From Bradyrhizobium sp. CSA112 (GTDB lineage: Bacteria; Pseudomonadota; Alphaproteobacteria; Rhizobiales; Xanthobacteraceae), in NCBI RefSeq assembly GCF_029051645.1, contig NZ_JAACFS010000023.1:1-64000 (forward strand): a stretch of 64,000 nt of DNA, read 5' to 3'. Under the pieces are notes generated by a model. It was not told where the DNA came from, ran no database searches, and worked only from the letters and a program-made list of their open reading frames with translations. The position numbers and the translations under genes were made by a program. This document shows positions 36,649 through 44,872 of this stretch, in pieces (position 1 is the stretch's first letter; every line of letters begins with the position of its first letter).

Positions 36649-36664
36649 ATTTCACGAATGAAAT
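36649..36664. promoter_or_regulatory. Perfect palindrome at the LysR promoter
   Basis: ATTTCA-CGAA-TGAAAT, 16 bp, immediately upstream of the LysR start codon in the divergent intergenic region. It is followed by a further GAAATTA. A plausible LysR binding site. Confidence 0.45.
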
Positions 36665-36734
36665 GAAATTACAGCTTATTATCACCCTTCAGGGATAGAA
36701 TAAAGTGGCTCCGTCAGCTCATGGAGACAGACAA

Positions 36735-36974
36735 ATGTCAGTGGAAAAGAACTGGAGCGGCGGTCCAAAGCGAGCTGGCAGCGATGATGCTGTCCTGCGC
36801 CATCCCAACGGCAGTATCGACATTGGAGCTTACGCAGCGATCGCACACCGCCAGCGGGCTGCAGCGATCGCGTCTTCGATGCTCTCAGCAGTCAGGTTCA
36901 TGCGGGATGCTGGGGCGGCTATCACCGCGCGCCGTGTTCATAAACAGCCCGCTGCGGGGAAACCCTGCGTTTGA
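36735..36974 (+). CDS. Small protein, unknown function (tentative)
   Basis: 79 residues from the ATG at 36735, with GGAGA 9-13 bases upstream. The segment GSIDIGAYAAIAHRQRAA resembles the D-x-Y plus basic-helix pattern of short proteins common in rhizobia. The C-terminal half (AITARRVHKQPAAGK) looks irregular and may be out of frame or decayed. It is divergent from the LysR gene. Confidence 0.35.
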   Translation: MSVEKNWSGGPKRAGSDDAVLRHPNGSIDIGAYAAIAHRQRAAAIASSMLSAVRFMRDAGAAITARRVHKQPAAGKPCV

Positions 36975-37089
36975 TTTGGGGCAGTGCTTATTTGCCGCCG
37001 ACGATACCACTCGCGCGAGCGCATGGCCCGTCACGCAGGATCAGAAACAGATCGAAATTACGAAAAGCGCGTACATCGCACACTGGTCC

Positions 37090-37157
37090 GCCGGCGTGCC
37101 ATCAAATTCCACGCCGGCTCTTTGTTTGAACTGTCCCTCCCGGCAAGGGAGGGACAG
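37090..37157. terminator. Back-to-back terminator hairpins
   Basis: GCCGGCGTG/CACGCCGGC (37090-37118) is followed by TCTTTGTTTG on the plus strand. CTGTCCCTCCC/GGGAGGGACAG (37131-37157) is an 11-bp perfect stem 7 bases beyond the stop of the minus-strand acyl-CoA ligase. Together they look like terminators for traffic from both sides. Confidence 0.65.
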
Positions 37158-37164
37158 ATTTGAT

Positions 37165-38793
37165 TCAGGCCGCCGCGTTCGGGAAGCGGTAGCTCTTGAA
37201 CTGTTCGCGCAACGCGGTCTTCAGGATCTTGCCGGTCGCTGTGTGCGGAATGCCGTCGACGAAGACGACGTCGTCGGGCATCCACCACTTCGCGATCTTG
37301 CCATCCATGAACTTCAGGATGTCCTCGCGCGTCGCCTGCTGGCTGGCCTTGAGCTGGACGATCAGCAGCGGACGCTCGTCCCACTTAGGGTGATAGACGC
37401 CGATGACAGCGGCTTCCGCGACGGCGGGATGGGCGACTGCGAGGTTTTCCAGATCGATCGATGAAATCCATTCGCCGCCGGACTTGATGACATCCTTGGA
37501 GCGATCGGTGATCCGCATGTAGCCATGCGGGTCGATCGTCGCGACGTCGCCGGTGTCGAAATAGCCTTCCTCGTCGAGGATGTCGGTATCGATCTTGAAA
37601 TAGGCCTTGGCGACCGCAGGTCCGGCCACCTTGAGGCGGCCGAAGGTCTTGCCGTCCCACGGCAGCTCCTTGCCGGCATCGTCGGTGATCTTCATCTCGA
37701 CGCCGAACGGCGGATAGCCCTGGGTCTGCAGGATGTCGAGCCGTTCCTCGCCGGTGAGTTCGGCGAACGGCGGCTTCAGCGCGGCGACGGTGCCGATCGG
37801 GCTCATCTCGGTCATGCCCCAGGCGTGGCGCACCCGAACGCCCATGTCGACGAACGACTTGATCATCGAGCGCGGCATCGCCGAGCCGCCGCACACCACG
37901 CTTTTCAGGTGAGGCAGCTTCAGATTTCCGGCCGCCATGTGGTTGAGCAGCATCAGCCACACCGTGGGAACTCCGGCGGTGTGCGTGACCTTCTCGGTAT
38001 CGAGAAGTTCATAGACCGAAGCGCCGTCGAGCTTCGCGCCCGGCATCACGAGCTTGGTGCCCATCGACGGCGCTGAGAACGCGATGCCCCAGCTATTGGC
38101 ATGGAACAACGGCACTACCGGCAGCATTGTCTCGGCGGCGCTGGTGCCGAGAGCGTCGACATTGTTGGCCATCAGTCCGTGCAGCACGTTGGAACGGTGC
38201 GAATACAACACGCCTTTCGGATCGCCCGTGGTGCCCGAGGTATAGCACATCGCGGCTGCAGTGTTTTCGTCAAAGTCCTTCCACTGGAACTTGCCGTCGG
38301 CTTCCGCGATCCAGTCCTCATAGGCGACCGCGTTCTTCAGCGTGGTCTGCGGCATGTTGGCCTTGTCGGTCAGCACGATGTAGCGCTCGACGCTCGGCAG
38401 GCTGGCGGCGATCTTTTCCAGGATCGGCACGAAGGTGATATCGGTCATCACCACGCGGTCTTGCGCGTGGTTGATGATCCAGGCGATCTGATCGGGAAAC
38501 AGCCGCGGATTGACGGTGTGGCAGATCGCGCCGATTCCCATGATGCCGTACCAGGCTTCGAGATGGCGCCAAGTGTTCCAGGCGATGGTGGCGACGCGGT
38601 CACCGAGCTTGATGCCGTCGCGGTCGAGCCGTTGCGATACTTTCAGCGCGCGCGCATGAATTTCGGCGTAATTGGTGCGATGAATGGGACCTTCGACCGA
38701 CCGCGTGACGACCTCTTGCGTGCCGTGATACTTCGCCGCGTGTTCGATAATCCGGTGGCAAAGCAAAGGCCAGTCTTGCATCAATCCGAGCAT
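37165..38793 (-). CDS. Fatty-acyl-CoA ligase (AMP-binding, ANL superfamily)
   Basis: 542 residues. The P-loop signature YTSGTTGDPKGVLYSHRS is near residue 178. A GGSAMPRSMI block, the A5 motif HAWGMTEMSPIG, the A7/A8 region YFDTGDVATIDPHGYMRITDRSKD and the catalytic-Lys region near the end (TATGKILKTALREQ) are all present. It activates a medium or long carboxylic acid to its CoA ester with ATP. The ATG at 38793 follows GGAGGG. It probably acts alone in the cytosol; the chain length is not predictable. Confidence 0.9.
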   Translation of the reverse strand: MLGLMQDWPLLCHRIIEHAAKYHGTQEVVTRSVEGPIHRTNYAEIHARALKVSQRLDRDGIKLGDRVATIAWNTWRHLEAWYGIMGIGAICHTVNPRLFPDQIAWIINHAQDRVVMTDITFVPILEKIAASLPSVERYIVLTDKANMPQTTLKNAVAYEDWIAEADGKFQWKDFDENTAAAMCYTSGTTGDPKGVLYSHRSNVLHGLMANNVDALGTSAAETMLPVVPLFHANSWGIAFSAPSMGTKLVMPGAKLDGASVYELLDTEKVTHTAGVPTVWLMLLNHMAAGNLKLPHLKSVVCGGSAMPRSMIKSFVDMGVRVRHAWGMTEMSPIGTVAALKPPFAELTGEERLDILQTQGYPPFGVEMKITDDAGKELPWDGKTFGRLKVAGPAVAKAYFKIDTDILDEEGYFDTGDVATIDPHGYMRITDRSKDVIKSGGEWISSIDLENLAVAHPAVAEAAVIGVYHPKWDERPLLIVQLKASQQATREDILKFMDGKIAKWWMPDDVVFVDGIPHTATGKILKTALREQFKSYRFPNAAA

Positions 38794-38879
38794 ACGCACT
38801 TCCCTCCGATGGTTTTGTTCGTTGCCGCACGATCCGCCGACTGTACGGGCGGACCGCGGGTTGGGTTCGTGGAATTGAC

Positions 38880-40052
38880 ATGAACTTTACCGTGCGGAAA
38901 GCAAGCCGAAAATGGGTTACTGGCGCCTTTGGCCGCATTGGAGCGGCAATGGTTACCGTTGCCGTCGCGGCAATCCTGATTGGCATGCCAGTCGAGCCGG
39001 CCTGGGCGGCGAAACGGTCTCGCGCCGCGCCATGGGCTGACCTGTTCAGGGATATCTCGCCAAGGGAACGGGGAGCGCCGCGGCCAGCGGCGCGCCGCGC
39101 GGCGATACCGTTGCCGAAGGCGGCAGTGCCGCTGCCGAAGCCGCGCCCATCCGAGGCCCCATCAGCCGAGCGCGACAAGCCGGACAAGAAGCAACAGGCA
39201 TCTCCCCCGAACGGCAAGCCGGACCAGCAGGCTGCGCCCGAACCGTCGCCCACGCCACAGCCATCGGCCTGCCGGCTGGCGCTGACGGACCAAGTCGCCA
39301 TTGCGCCCAGCATCCCCGACATCAAGGGCGCCGGCGGCTGCGGTGGCGAGGATTTGGTGCGGCTGGAGGCGATCGTGCTGCCGGACAAGCGGCGGGTGTC
39401 AGTGAAGCCGGCGGCGATCCTGCGCTGTCCCATGGCGACCGCGCTGGCTGACTGGATTCGCAACGACATCGCGCCGCTGGCGATCAGCCTCGGCAGCACG
39501 ATCTCGGATCTCGATAATTTCAACTCGTACGAATGCCGTGGCCGCAACCGTATCGTCGGTGCCGTGCTTTCCGAGCACGGCCGCGCCAATGCGGTCGACG
39601 TTCGCGCCTTCAAGCTCGCCAACGGCCGCTCGATCTCGCTCACCGATCGCACTGTGCCGCGCCAGTTACGTGAAACCGTGCTGCATTCCGCCTGCACGCG
39701 GTTCTCGACCGTGCTGGGGCCGGGCTCGGACTGGTACCATGAGGACCACATCCATCTCGACCTGATGGAACGGCGCAATAATTACCGGATCTGCCAGTGG
39801 GACGTGTGGGACCCGCTGCCGCAGAAAGCGCCGCTATTGCCGGCCGAGCGGCCCGACGAAGCGCCGCCGCGCGAGGTCGCCGCCAAACCGGACGGCGCCA
39901 AGTCTGATGCCGCCAAATCGGGTGCTGCCAAGCCTGGTGCTGCTGCCGAACCTGAAGCCAAAAAATCAAATGCCGAGAAACCGGATGAGGCCGCGCCGTC
40001 GCGCCAGGAGAAGCCTGCAACGAAAAAGCGCCGGAAAAACCGGCGCTCTTGA
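38880..40052 (+). CDS. Extensin-like C-terminal domain protein (putative D,D-peptidase fold)
   Basis: 390 residues. A signal or anchor helix (about 20-42) is followed by a Pro/Lys-rich linker (residues 50-130). The extensin-C domain then begins (CRLALTDQVAIAPSIPDIKG) and contains SEHGRANAVDVRAF and HEDHIHLDL. The His-x6-Asp and His-x-His arrangement mirrors zinc D-Ala-D-Ala peptidases of the LAS group, so peptidoglycan trimming in the periplasm is likely. An Ala/Lys-rich tail with degenerate repeats follows. It is convergent with an L,D-transpeptidase gene. Confidence 0.85.
   Translation: MNFTVRKASRKWVTGAFGRIGAAMVTVAVAAILIGMPVEPAWAAKRSRAAPWADLFRDISPRERGAPRPAARRAAIPLPKAAVPLPKPRPSEAPSAERDKPDKKQQASPPNGKPDQQAAPEPSPTPQPSACRLALTDQVAIAPSIPDIKGAGGCGGEDLVRLEAIVLPDKRRVSVKPAAILRCPMATALADWIRNDIAPLAISLGSTISDLDNFNSYECRGRNRIVGAVLSEHGRANAVDVRAFKLANGRSISLTDRTVPRQLRETVLHSACTRFSTVLGPGSDWYHEDHIHLDLMERRNNYRICQWDVWDPLPQKAPLLPAERPDEAPPREVAAKPDGAKSDAAKSGAAKPGAAAEPEAKKSNAEKPDEAAPSRQEKPATKKRRKNRRS
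40027..40047 (+). terminator. Hairpin at the end of the extensin-like gene
   Basis: AGCGCCGG-AAAAA-CCGGCGCT is a perfect 8-bp stem that overlaps the last codons of the gene, preceded by an A-run and followed by CTTGAT. It probably terminates one or both convergent transcripts. Confidence 0.6.
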
Positions 40053-40084
40053 TACTCGATTGCGGTGTATGTGACCGGCGTCGG

Positions 40085-40774
40085 CTAATGGGCCACCGGG
40101 CCGGCGTTGCCGCCGCCCTGCAGCGCCATCTTGGAATTGTACGGCGAGTCGCCCTGCTTGGGCTCGAGCACGACCACCACCGTACCGTGCTTCACCCGGC
40201 CGTAGAGGTCGATAACGTCCTCGTTGGTCATGCGGATGCAGCCCGACGAGATCGAGGCGCCTATATATTCGGGCTGGTTGGTGCCGTGGATGCGGAACAG
40301 CGTGTCCTTGTTGCCCTGGTACAGATAGAGCGCGCGGGCGCCTAGCGGATTGTCGACGCCGCCGGGCACGGAGGCAGGCAGGCCTTCGATACGCTTGTGA
40401 ATGTCAGCGGTCGGTGTCCATTTCGGCCATTCGGCCATGTTGCCGACGCGGGCGATGCCGGAGAAGGCGAGGGCTTCCTCGCCGACAGTGACGCCATAGC
40501 GGATCGCCTTGCCGCCGTCCTGAACCAGATAGAGGTAGTGGTTGTCGGAATCGACGACGATGGTGCCGGGCAGTTCCTTGCGGTGATAGTCCACAATGGC
40601 GCGGCGGAACGGCTCTGCCGGCGGAACAGCGGCGTAGCGCGCCTTGGCGAGCTGGGCCTTGTCGTTCGGCTTGAGGTTGGCTTCAGGGGCGGCCTGATAG
40701 GTGGTTGCCGGCATGCAGCCGGACAACGCAAGGCCGACGGCGAGCAGCCCCAAGATTACTTTCAGCGACGACAT
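40085..40774 (-). CDS. L,D-transpeptidase (YkuD domain) lipoprotein
   Basis: 229 residues. The lipoprotein signal ends LALSGC (Cys at residue 20), so it is membrane-anchored in the periplasm. The YkuD domain (about 90-215) has the catalytic motif HGTNQPEYIGASISSGCIRM with His and Cys in the standard spacing. It cross-links peptidoglycan 3-3 or attaches proteins to it. The start was set at the ATG at 40774 (GGAAG upstream); the longer frame has no signal. It is convergent with the extensin-like peptidase. Confidence 0.92.
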   Translation of the reverse strand: MSSLKVILGLLAVGLALSGCMPATTYQAAPEANLKPNDKAQLAKARYAAVPPAEPFRRAIVDYHRKELPGTIVVDSDNHYLYLVQDGGKAIRYGVTVGEEALAFSGIARVGNMAEWPKWTPTADIHKRIEGLPASVPGGVDNPLGARALYLYQGNKDTLFRIHGTNQPEYIGASISSGCIRMTNEDVIDLYGRVKHGTVVVVLEPKQGDSPYNSKMALQGGGNAGPVAH

Positions 40775-41186
40775 GGGTACACTTCCAATCGAAAGTCTGG
40801 CGTTCGCAGCAACAATCTTGCGCCAAAAACGCGACGATTCCATTAATCCCAGTATCCGCAAAAACCGGCAGATATGCCAGCATTTGCACGTCCGTTCGGC
40901 GCTGCGGAAGGCTAGCTGTGGCTTTTTTGCCGCAAATTTTGCGAGTTCCGGTTGATTTCAGGGCAGGGGTGGCACGGGGCCAAATCGTGGCCGCGCGAGC
41001 GCCGCCTCACTGCCACAAATGTGGATCGGCGGTTAATGCGCCGGTCATGAAGCGCTTGCCAGAATCGGCTTTAGTGCCGCTGGGTGCTCGTAGCGTGTTC
41101 AAGCGAAAGCCTGCCCCGGACTTGATCCGGGGTGGTTACCGGTTCGCGTCAAAGACGAGAGACTGCGCCCCGTTCCGGAGTTGCCC

Positions 41187-42164
41187 ATGTTTTCGGTGTT
41201 TGTTCCCTCTGAATCTAGCTTGAAGAAGCTGCCGGCCGCCGACCCGGCGGCGTTGCCCGACAATGCGGTCTGGATCGACCTGTTGAATCCAACGCTGGAG
41301 GAGGACCGGGCGGTCGAGCGGCTGACCGGGATTGCAGTACCGACCCGGGAGGACATGCAGGAGATCGAGATTTCCAGCCGGCTCTATATCGAGAACGCCG
41401 CCCGCTACATGACGGCGACGCTGATGTGCCAATCCGACACCGATATGCCGCGGACCACCGCCGTCACCTTCATCCTCGCTGGCCACCGCCTCGTGACGGT
41501 CCGCTACGACGAGCCGAAGCCGTTTGCCCTCGTCGAGCATAAGCTGTCGCGGTCATGCCTGCCGGGGATCTCGGGCGAAATGGTGCTGATGGAATTGCTC
41601 GACGCGGTGATCGACCGCTGCGCCGACATTCTGGAGCGCGCCGGCGCCGAGGTCGACCAGGTCTCGCACGACATCTTCGAGCCGGAAAGCGCACGACATG
41701 GTCAGGCCAAGCGATACTCGCAGATCCTGATCGCGATCGGCCGCAAGGGCGACCTGGTCTCCAAGATCCGCGAGAGCCTGGTTTCGATCGGCCGCGTGGT
41801 CACCTTCCTGTCGGCGGTGATGGAAGGCGTCAAATGGTCCAAGGACATGCGCGAGCAACTCAAGACCATGCAGCGCGACGTCGGTTCCCTGACCGACCAC
41901 GCGTCCTACCTCTCCAACAAGATCACCTTTACGCTCGACGCGATGCTCGGCGTCGTCAATCTCGAGCAGAACAACATCATCAAGCTGTTCTCGGTAATGG
42001 CGGTGGTGCTGATGCCGCCGACCTTGATCGCGTCGGTCTACGGCATGAACTTCAAGGCGATGCCGGAACTCGAATGGGCGCACGGCTATCCGATGGCGCT
42101 GCTCATGATGCTCATGGCAGCAGTGCTGCCGTACTTGTTCTTCAGATGGAAGAAGTGGCTGTAG
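41187..42164 (+). CDS. corA: Magnesium/cobalt transporter CorA family protein
   Basis: 325 residues. The cytoplasmic alpha/beta funnel and long helix come first. Two C-terminal membrane helices with the signature SVYGMNF (GMN) follow at about 282-288, and LLMMLMAAVLPYLFF is the second. This is a homopentameric Mg2+ (Co2+, Ni2+) channel. The ATG at 41187 follows CGGAG. A stem-loop lies 47 bases downstream. Confidence 0.9.
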   Translation: MFSVFVPSESSLKKLPAADPAALPDNAVWIDLLNPTLEEDRAVERLTGIAVPTREDMQEIEISSRLYIENAARYMTATLMCQSDTDMPRTTAVTFILAGHRLVTVRYDEPKPFALVEHKLSRSCLPGISGEMVLMELLDAVIDRCADILERAGAEVDQVSHDIFEPESARHGQAKRYSQILIAIGRKGDLVSKIRESLVSIGRVVTFLSAVMEGVKWSKDMREQLKTMQRDVGSLTDHASYLSNKITFTLDAMLGVVNLEQNNIIKLFSVMAVVLMPPTLIASVYGMNFKAMPELEWAHGYPMALLMMLMAAVLPYLFFRWKKWL

Positions 42165-42210
42165 ATCACGGTTCCGTGCGGTTCCCGATGTGCGAAAGAT
42201 CGGCTCAATC

Positions 42211-42234
42211 CCACCGCTAAAATTTGAGCGGTGG
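42211..42234 (+). terminator. Stem-loop downstream of corA
   Basis: CCACCGCT-AAAATTTG-AGCGGTGG, a perfect 8-bp stem 47 bases after the corA stop. There is no T-run after it, so the terminator call is moderate. Confidence 0.5.
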
Positions 42235-42293
42235 ACTGAACGAATGGTCGAAACTTGTCTGCGATAAAGTGTATCTCAGGCCGCGAGGATCCC

Positions 42294-42512
42294 ATGGTTG
42301 AGAAACTCATAATGTCGCCACGCAACGTCATCGATCTGGCGCGCTATCAGCAGAGCCGCTCTGCTGGCAAGGCGCAGGCGTTCTCGACGCGGCTTTGCCG
42401 GCACTGCGGCGCGGCGCTGGCGGACGGCGAGAACGAGGACGAGTGTTCGAGCACTTTGAATCTCGACGCTGCGGCGGTGCGAACCGCGACGCGGAAGTTT
42501 TACGCGGAGTGA
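42294..42512 (+). CDS. Small zinc-ribbon-like protein
   Basis: 72 residues from the ATG at 42294, with GAGGAT upstream. A basic N-terminus (MSPRNVIDLARYQQSR) is followed by a CRHCG cysteine pair and a later ECSS that could supply a third ligand. The acidic loop between them (GENEDE) is typical of small rhizobial zinc-ribbon proteins. No known function; it stands between corA and an intergenic repeat. Confidence 0.6.
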   Translation: MVEKLIMSPRNVIDLARYQQSRSAGKAQAFSTRLCRHCGAALADGENEDECSSTLNLDAAAVRTATRKFYAE

Positions 42513-42540
42513 GCGGCGAGTTTGCGAAGTAACGTAGTAG

Positions 42541-42622
42541 CGTAGGATGGGTGGAGCGAAGCGATACCCATCGCTTCATCGCGAGCCGATGATGGGTTTC
42601 GCTGCGCTCTACCCATCCTACG
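42541..42622. repeat. Intergenic inverted repeat (GTAGGATGGGTGGAGCG family)
   Basis: CGTAGGATGGGTGGAGCGAA at the left; CTACCCATCCTACG at the right with one mismatch near the arm base. Same family as 20610-20692. Confidence 0.8.
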
Positions 42623-42654
42623 CAGATCACTGCGAGATCTGCGACCACGTCGCA

Positions 42655-43407
42655 CTAGACGTGCTGGCCGCCGTTGATGTGAATCTCCGCGCCGTTCACA
42701 TACGAGCTGGTTTCAGTACACAGCACATAGATGATCTTCGCCACCTCGTCCGGCGTGCCGAGCCGGTGCATCGGAATCTGCTGCTCGACGATCTTCTCGG
42801 TGCCCGGCGACAGGATCGAGGTGTCGATCTCGCCCGGCGCGATCGCGTTGACGCGGACGCCGACCCGGCCGAAATCGAAGGCCATTTCCCGCGTGAGTGA
42901 AGCAAGCGCCGCCTTCGAGGTCGCGTAGGCGACGCCGGCGAACGGGTGCACGCGCGAGCCCGCGATCGAGGTGACGTTCACCACCGCGCCCCTGGCGTGC
43001 TTCAATTCCTCGATCAGGCCGCGCGCGATCATGACCGGCGCGAAGAAGTTGACGTGAAAGACGTGGCTCCAGGTTTCGATATCGGTGTCCATGGTGCCGA
43101 GCCGCCCGCCGTCCGGGGCCTTGGGCGAGATCGCGGCGTTGTTGACCAGCGCGTGCAGCTCGTCGTTCTCCAGCCGCCTGCGGATCTCGGAGATCGCGCG
43201 CACGGTGTCGTCGTGGCTGCCGAGGTCGACCTCGATGTGATCCTCCGGGCCTGCGCCCCATGGGCAGATTTCCGGAAAGGCATGCCGCGAGCAGGTGATG
43301 ACGCGCCAGCCGGCGGATGAGAACCGGATCGCGGTGGCGTGGCCGATGCCGCGGCTGGCGCCGGTCAGGAGCAGCGTGCGCCGCGGCGCATTGGATGAAG
43401 GGGGCAT
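42655..43407 (-). CDS. SDR family oxidoreductase
   Basis: 250 residues. The glycine-rich motif TGASRGIGHATA (TGxxxGIG) is near residue 15. NNAAIS, the catalytic Ser in VNVTSIAG, YATSK and the C-terminal SYVNGAEIHINGG complete a classical SDR. It reduces or oxidises a hydroxyl/keto group with NAD(P). The start codon at 43407 is an ATG with moderate context. Only repeats surround it; the substrate is unknown. Confidence 0.9.
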   Translation of the reverse strand: MPPSSNAPRRTLLLTGASRGIGHATAIRFSSAGWRVITCSRHAFPEICPWGAGPEDHIEVDLGSHDDTVRAISEIRRRLENDELHALVNNAAISPKAPDGGRLGTMDTDIETWSHVFHVNFFAPVMIARGLIEELKHARGAVVNVTSIAGSRVHPFAGVAYATSKAALASLTREMAFDFGRVGVRVNAIAPGEIDTSILSPGTEKIVEQQIPMHRLGTPDEVAKIIYVLCTETSSYVNGAEIHINGGQHV

Positions 43408-43480
43408 TCAGGTTCTCTCGGTTTTCGTCATGCTCGGCAATCGTAGGCTGCCTTGCGCGGACTGCGTAGACTTGTCTGCG

Positions 43481-43583
43481 TTGCCGGGCATCCACGTCTT
43501 GTCTTGTCGCGTAGAAGGAAGTCGTGGATGGCCGGGACATCCTACACGAAGACGCGCTTCGCGCTTTAGTCCGGCGATGACGA
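43481..43583. repeat. Intergenic palindrome (GGCCGGGACA family)
   Basis: TTGCCGGGCATCCACGTCTT and, inverted, GTCGTGGATGGCCGGGACAT form the main stem. The unit ends TAGTCCGGCGATGACG. A typical rhizobial intergenic repeat between the SDR gene and pdxH. Confidence 0.6.
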
Positions 43584-43587
43584 TCAT

Positions 43588-44232
43588 TCAGGGATAGAGT
43601 CGCACCTTGCTCCACTGCGTCTCGGTCGGCGCATCGCGGCGGAATTCGATGCGGTCGTGCAGGCGGAACGGGCGGTCGTGCCAGAATTCGAAATGTGTGG
43701 GATAAATGCGCCAGCCGCTCCACCCGGGCGGGCGCGGCACTTCGCCGATCATGTATTTGGCGGCGACCAGCGCGATCGCCTGCTCGAAGGCAAAGCGGCT
43801 TTCCAGCGGCTGCGATTGCTTGCTGGCCCAGGCGCCGATCTGCGCCTGCTTCGGCCGCGTGGCAAAGTAGGCGTCGGCTTCCTCATCCGTCACCGGCGAC
43901 ACGTTGCCGCGGATGCGCACCTGACGACGCAGCGACTTCCAGTGAAATAGTAAAGCCGCCTTAGGATTTGCGGCGAGTTCACGGCCCTTCTGGCTGGCGA
44001 TGTGGCTGTAGAATACGAAACCATCCGCATCATAGCCCTTCATCAGCACCATCCGGACATCCGGCAGCCCGTCGCTATCGACAGTCGCCAGCGCCATCGC
44101 ATTGGGATCGTTCGGCTCGGACTTCACGGCTTCCGCAAACCACTCGGCGAACAGCGCAAACGGTTCCTCGGCGGCGGTAAAATCACCCGATGTTAACGGT
44201 GTCGGGTGTTTGATGGAGGTCGTGTCCGTCAT
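43588..44232 (-). CDS. pdxH: Pyridoxamine 5'-phosphate oxidase
   Basis: 214 residues, the family's normal size. The FMN/PNP motif RMVLMKGYDADGFVFYSH and the KSLRRQVRIRG block are present. GAWASKQSQPLESR and the C-terminal RLYP complete the signature. It oxidises pyridoxine or pyridoxamine 5'-phosphate to PLP in the cytosol. The start was taken at the ATG at 44232 (MTDTTSIKH); the frame is open upstream into the divergent gene. It is divergent from the lipoprotein-like gene at 44247 with only 14 bases between starts. Confidence 0.92.
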   Translation of the reverse strand: MTDTTSIKHPTPLTSGDFTAAEEPFALFAEWFAEAVKSEPNDPNAMALATVDSDGLPDVRMVLMKGYDADGFVFYSHIASQKGRELAANPKAALLFHWKSLRRQVRIRGNVSPVTDEEADAYFATRPKQAQIGAWASKQSQPLESRFAFEQAIALVAAKYMIGEVPRPPGWSGWRIYPTHFEFWHDRPFRLHDRIEFRRDAPTETQWSKVRLYP

Positions 44233-44246
44233 GTCAGGAGTCCCAG

Positions 44247-44762
44247 TTGCGTCCGTTCGCGTCCCAGAGCGCGTTGCAGCCCCGGTACGGGCTCGCCCTA
44301 TATAGGACATGGGGACGCGTTGGCCTATCGGCGATCGGGCCGACGGGAGCGGCGATGACATTGATTTTGATCGGCCTCGGCTCGGGCGGCTGCAGCCTGT
44401 CGCGCCCCGACGCCTACGCCAGGATGAACGCCGCCGACGTCACGGGTTCGCTGAGCAAGCAACCGGGCGCCCCGCCGGTGCCGACCGAGAGCGATCTCGC
44501 CTTTGCACGCACCGCCGCCTCCGACGTGCTGACCAAGGGCGACAAGGATTCCAGCCAGCCTTGGGAAAATCCGGAGACCGGCGCGCGCGGCTCGGTGACG
44601 CCACTGTCGCAAGCCTATTCCGCGGAAGACGGGCGCACCTGCCGGGATTTCCTGGCGAGCTACGTCAACGGCCGCGCGGAGAGCTGGCTGCAGGGCGCTG
44701 CCTGCAAGGCCGGCCATGGTCGATGGGAAATCCACACCATCAAACCCTGGACGAGGGGCTGA
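44247..44762 (+). CDS. RT0821/Lpp0805-type surface antigen-like protein
   Basis: 171 residues if the TTG at 44247 (AGGAG six bases upstream) is used. An ATG at 44355 with GGGAG upstream would give 135. A hydrophobic segment ending LIGLGSGGC resembles a lipoprotein signal, although the residues before Cys are not canonical. The C-terminal part (ENPETGARGSVTPLSQAYS, CRDFLASYV, CKAGHGRWEI) matches the 17-kDa rickettsial surface-antigen pattern. Probably an outer-envelope lipoprotein of unknown role. Confidence 0.7.
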   Translation: MRPFASQSALQPRYGLALYRTWGRVGLSAIGPTGAAMTLILIGLGSGGCSLSRPDAYARMNAADVTGSLSKQPGAPPVPTESDLAFARTAASDVLTKGDKDSSQPWENPETGARGSVTPLSQAYSAEDGRTCRDFLASYVNGRAESWLQGAACKAGHGRWEIHTIKPWTRG

Positions 44763-44872
44763 ACAAGCGCTTCCAGCCGTTGCAAAAATGCAACTGGCTC
44801 CCCAGATGAAGCCAAAGCGGGCGAATTGCCCTAAGCTTCGAGAACCGAATTCCCGTGAAGGAGATGTGACGG

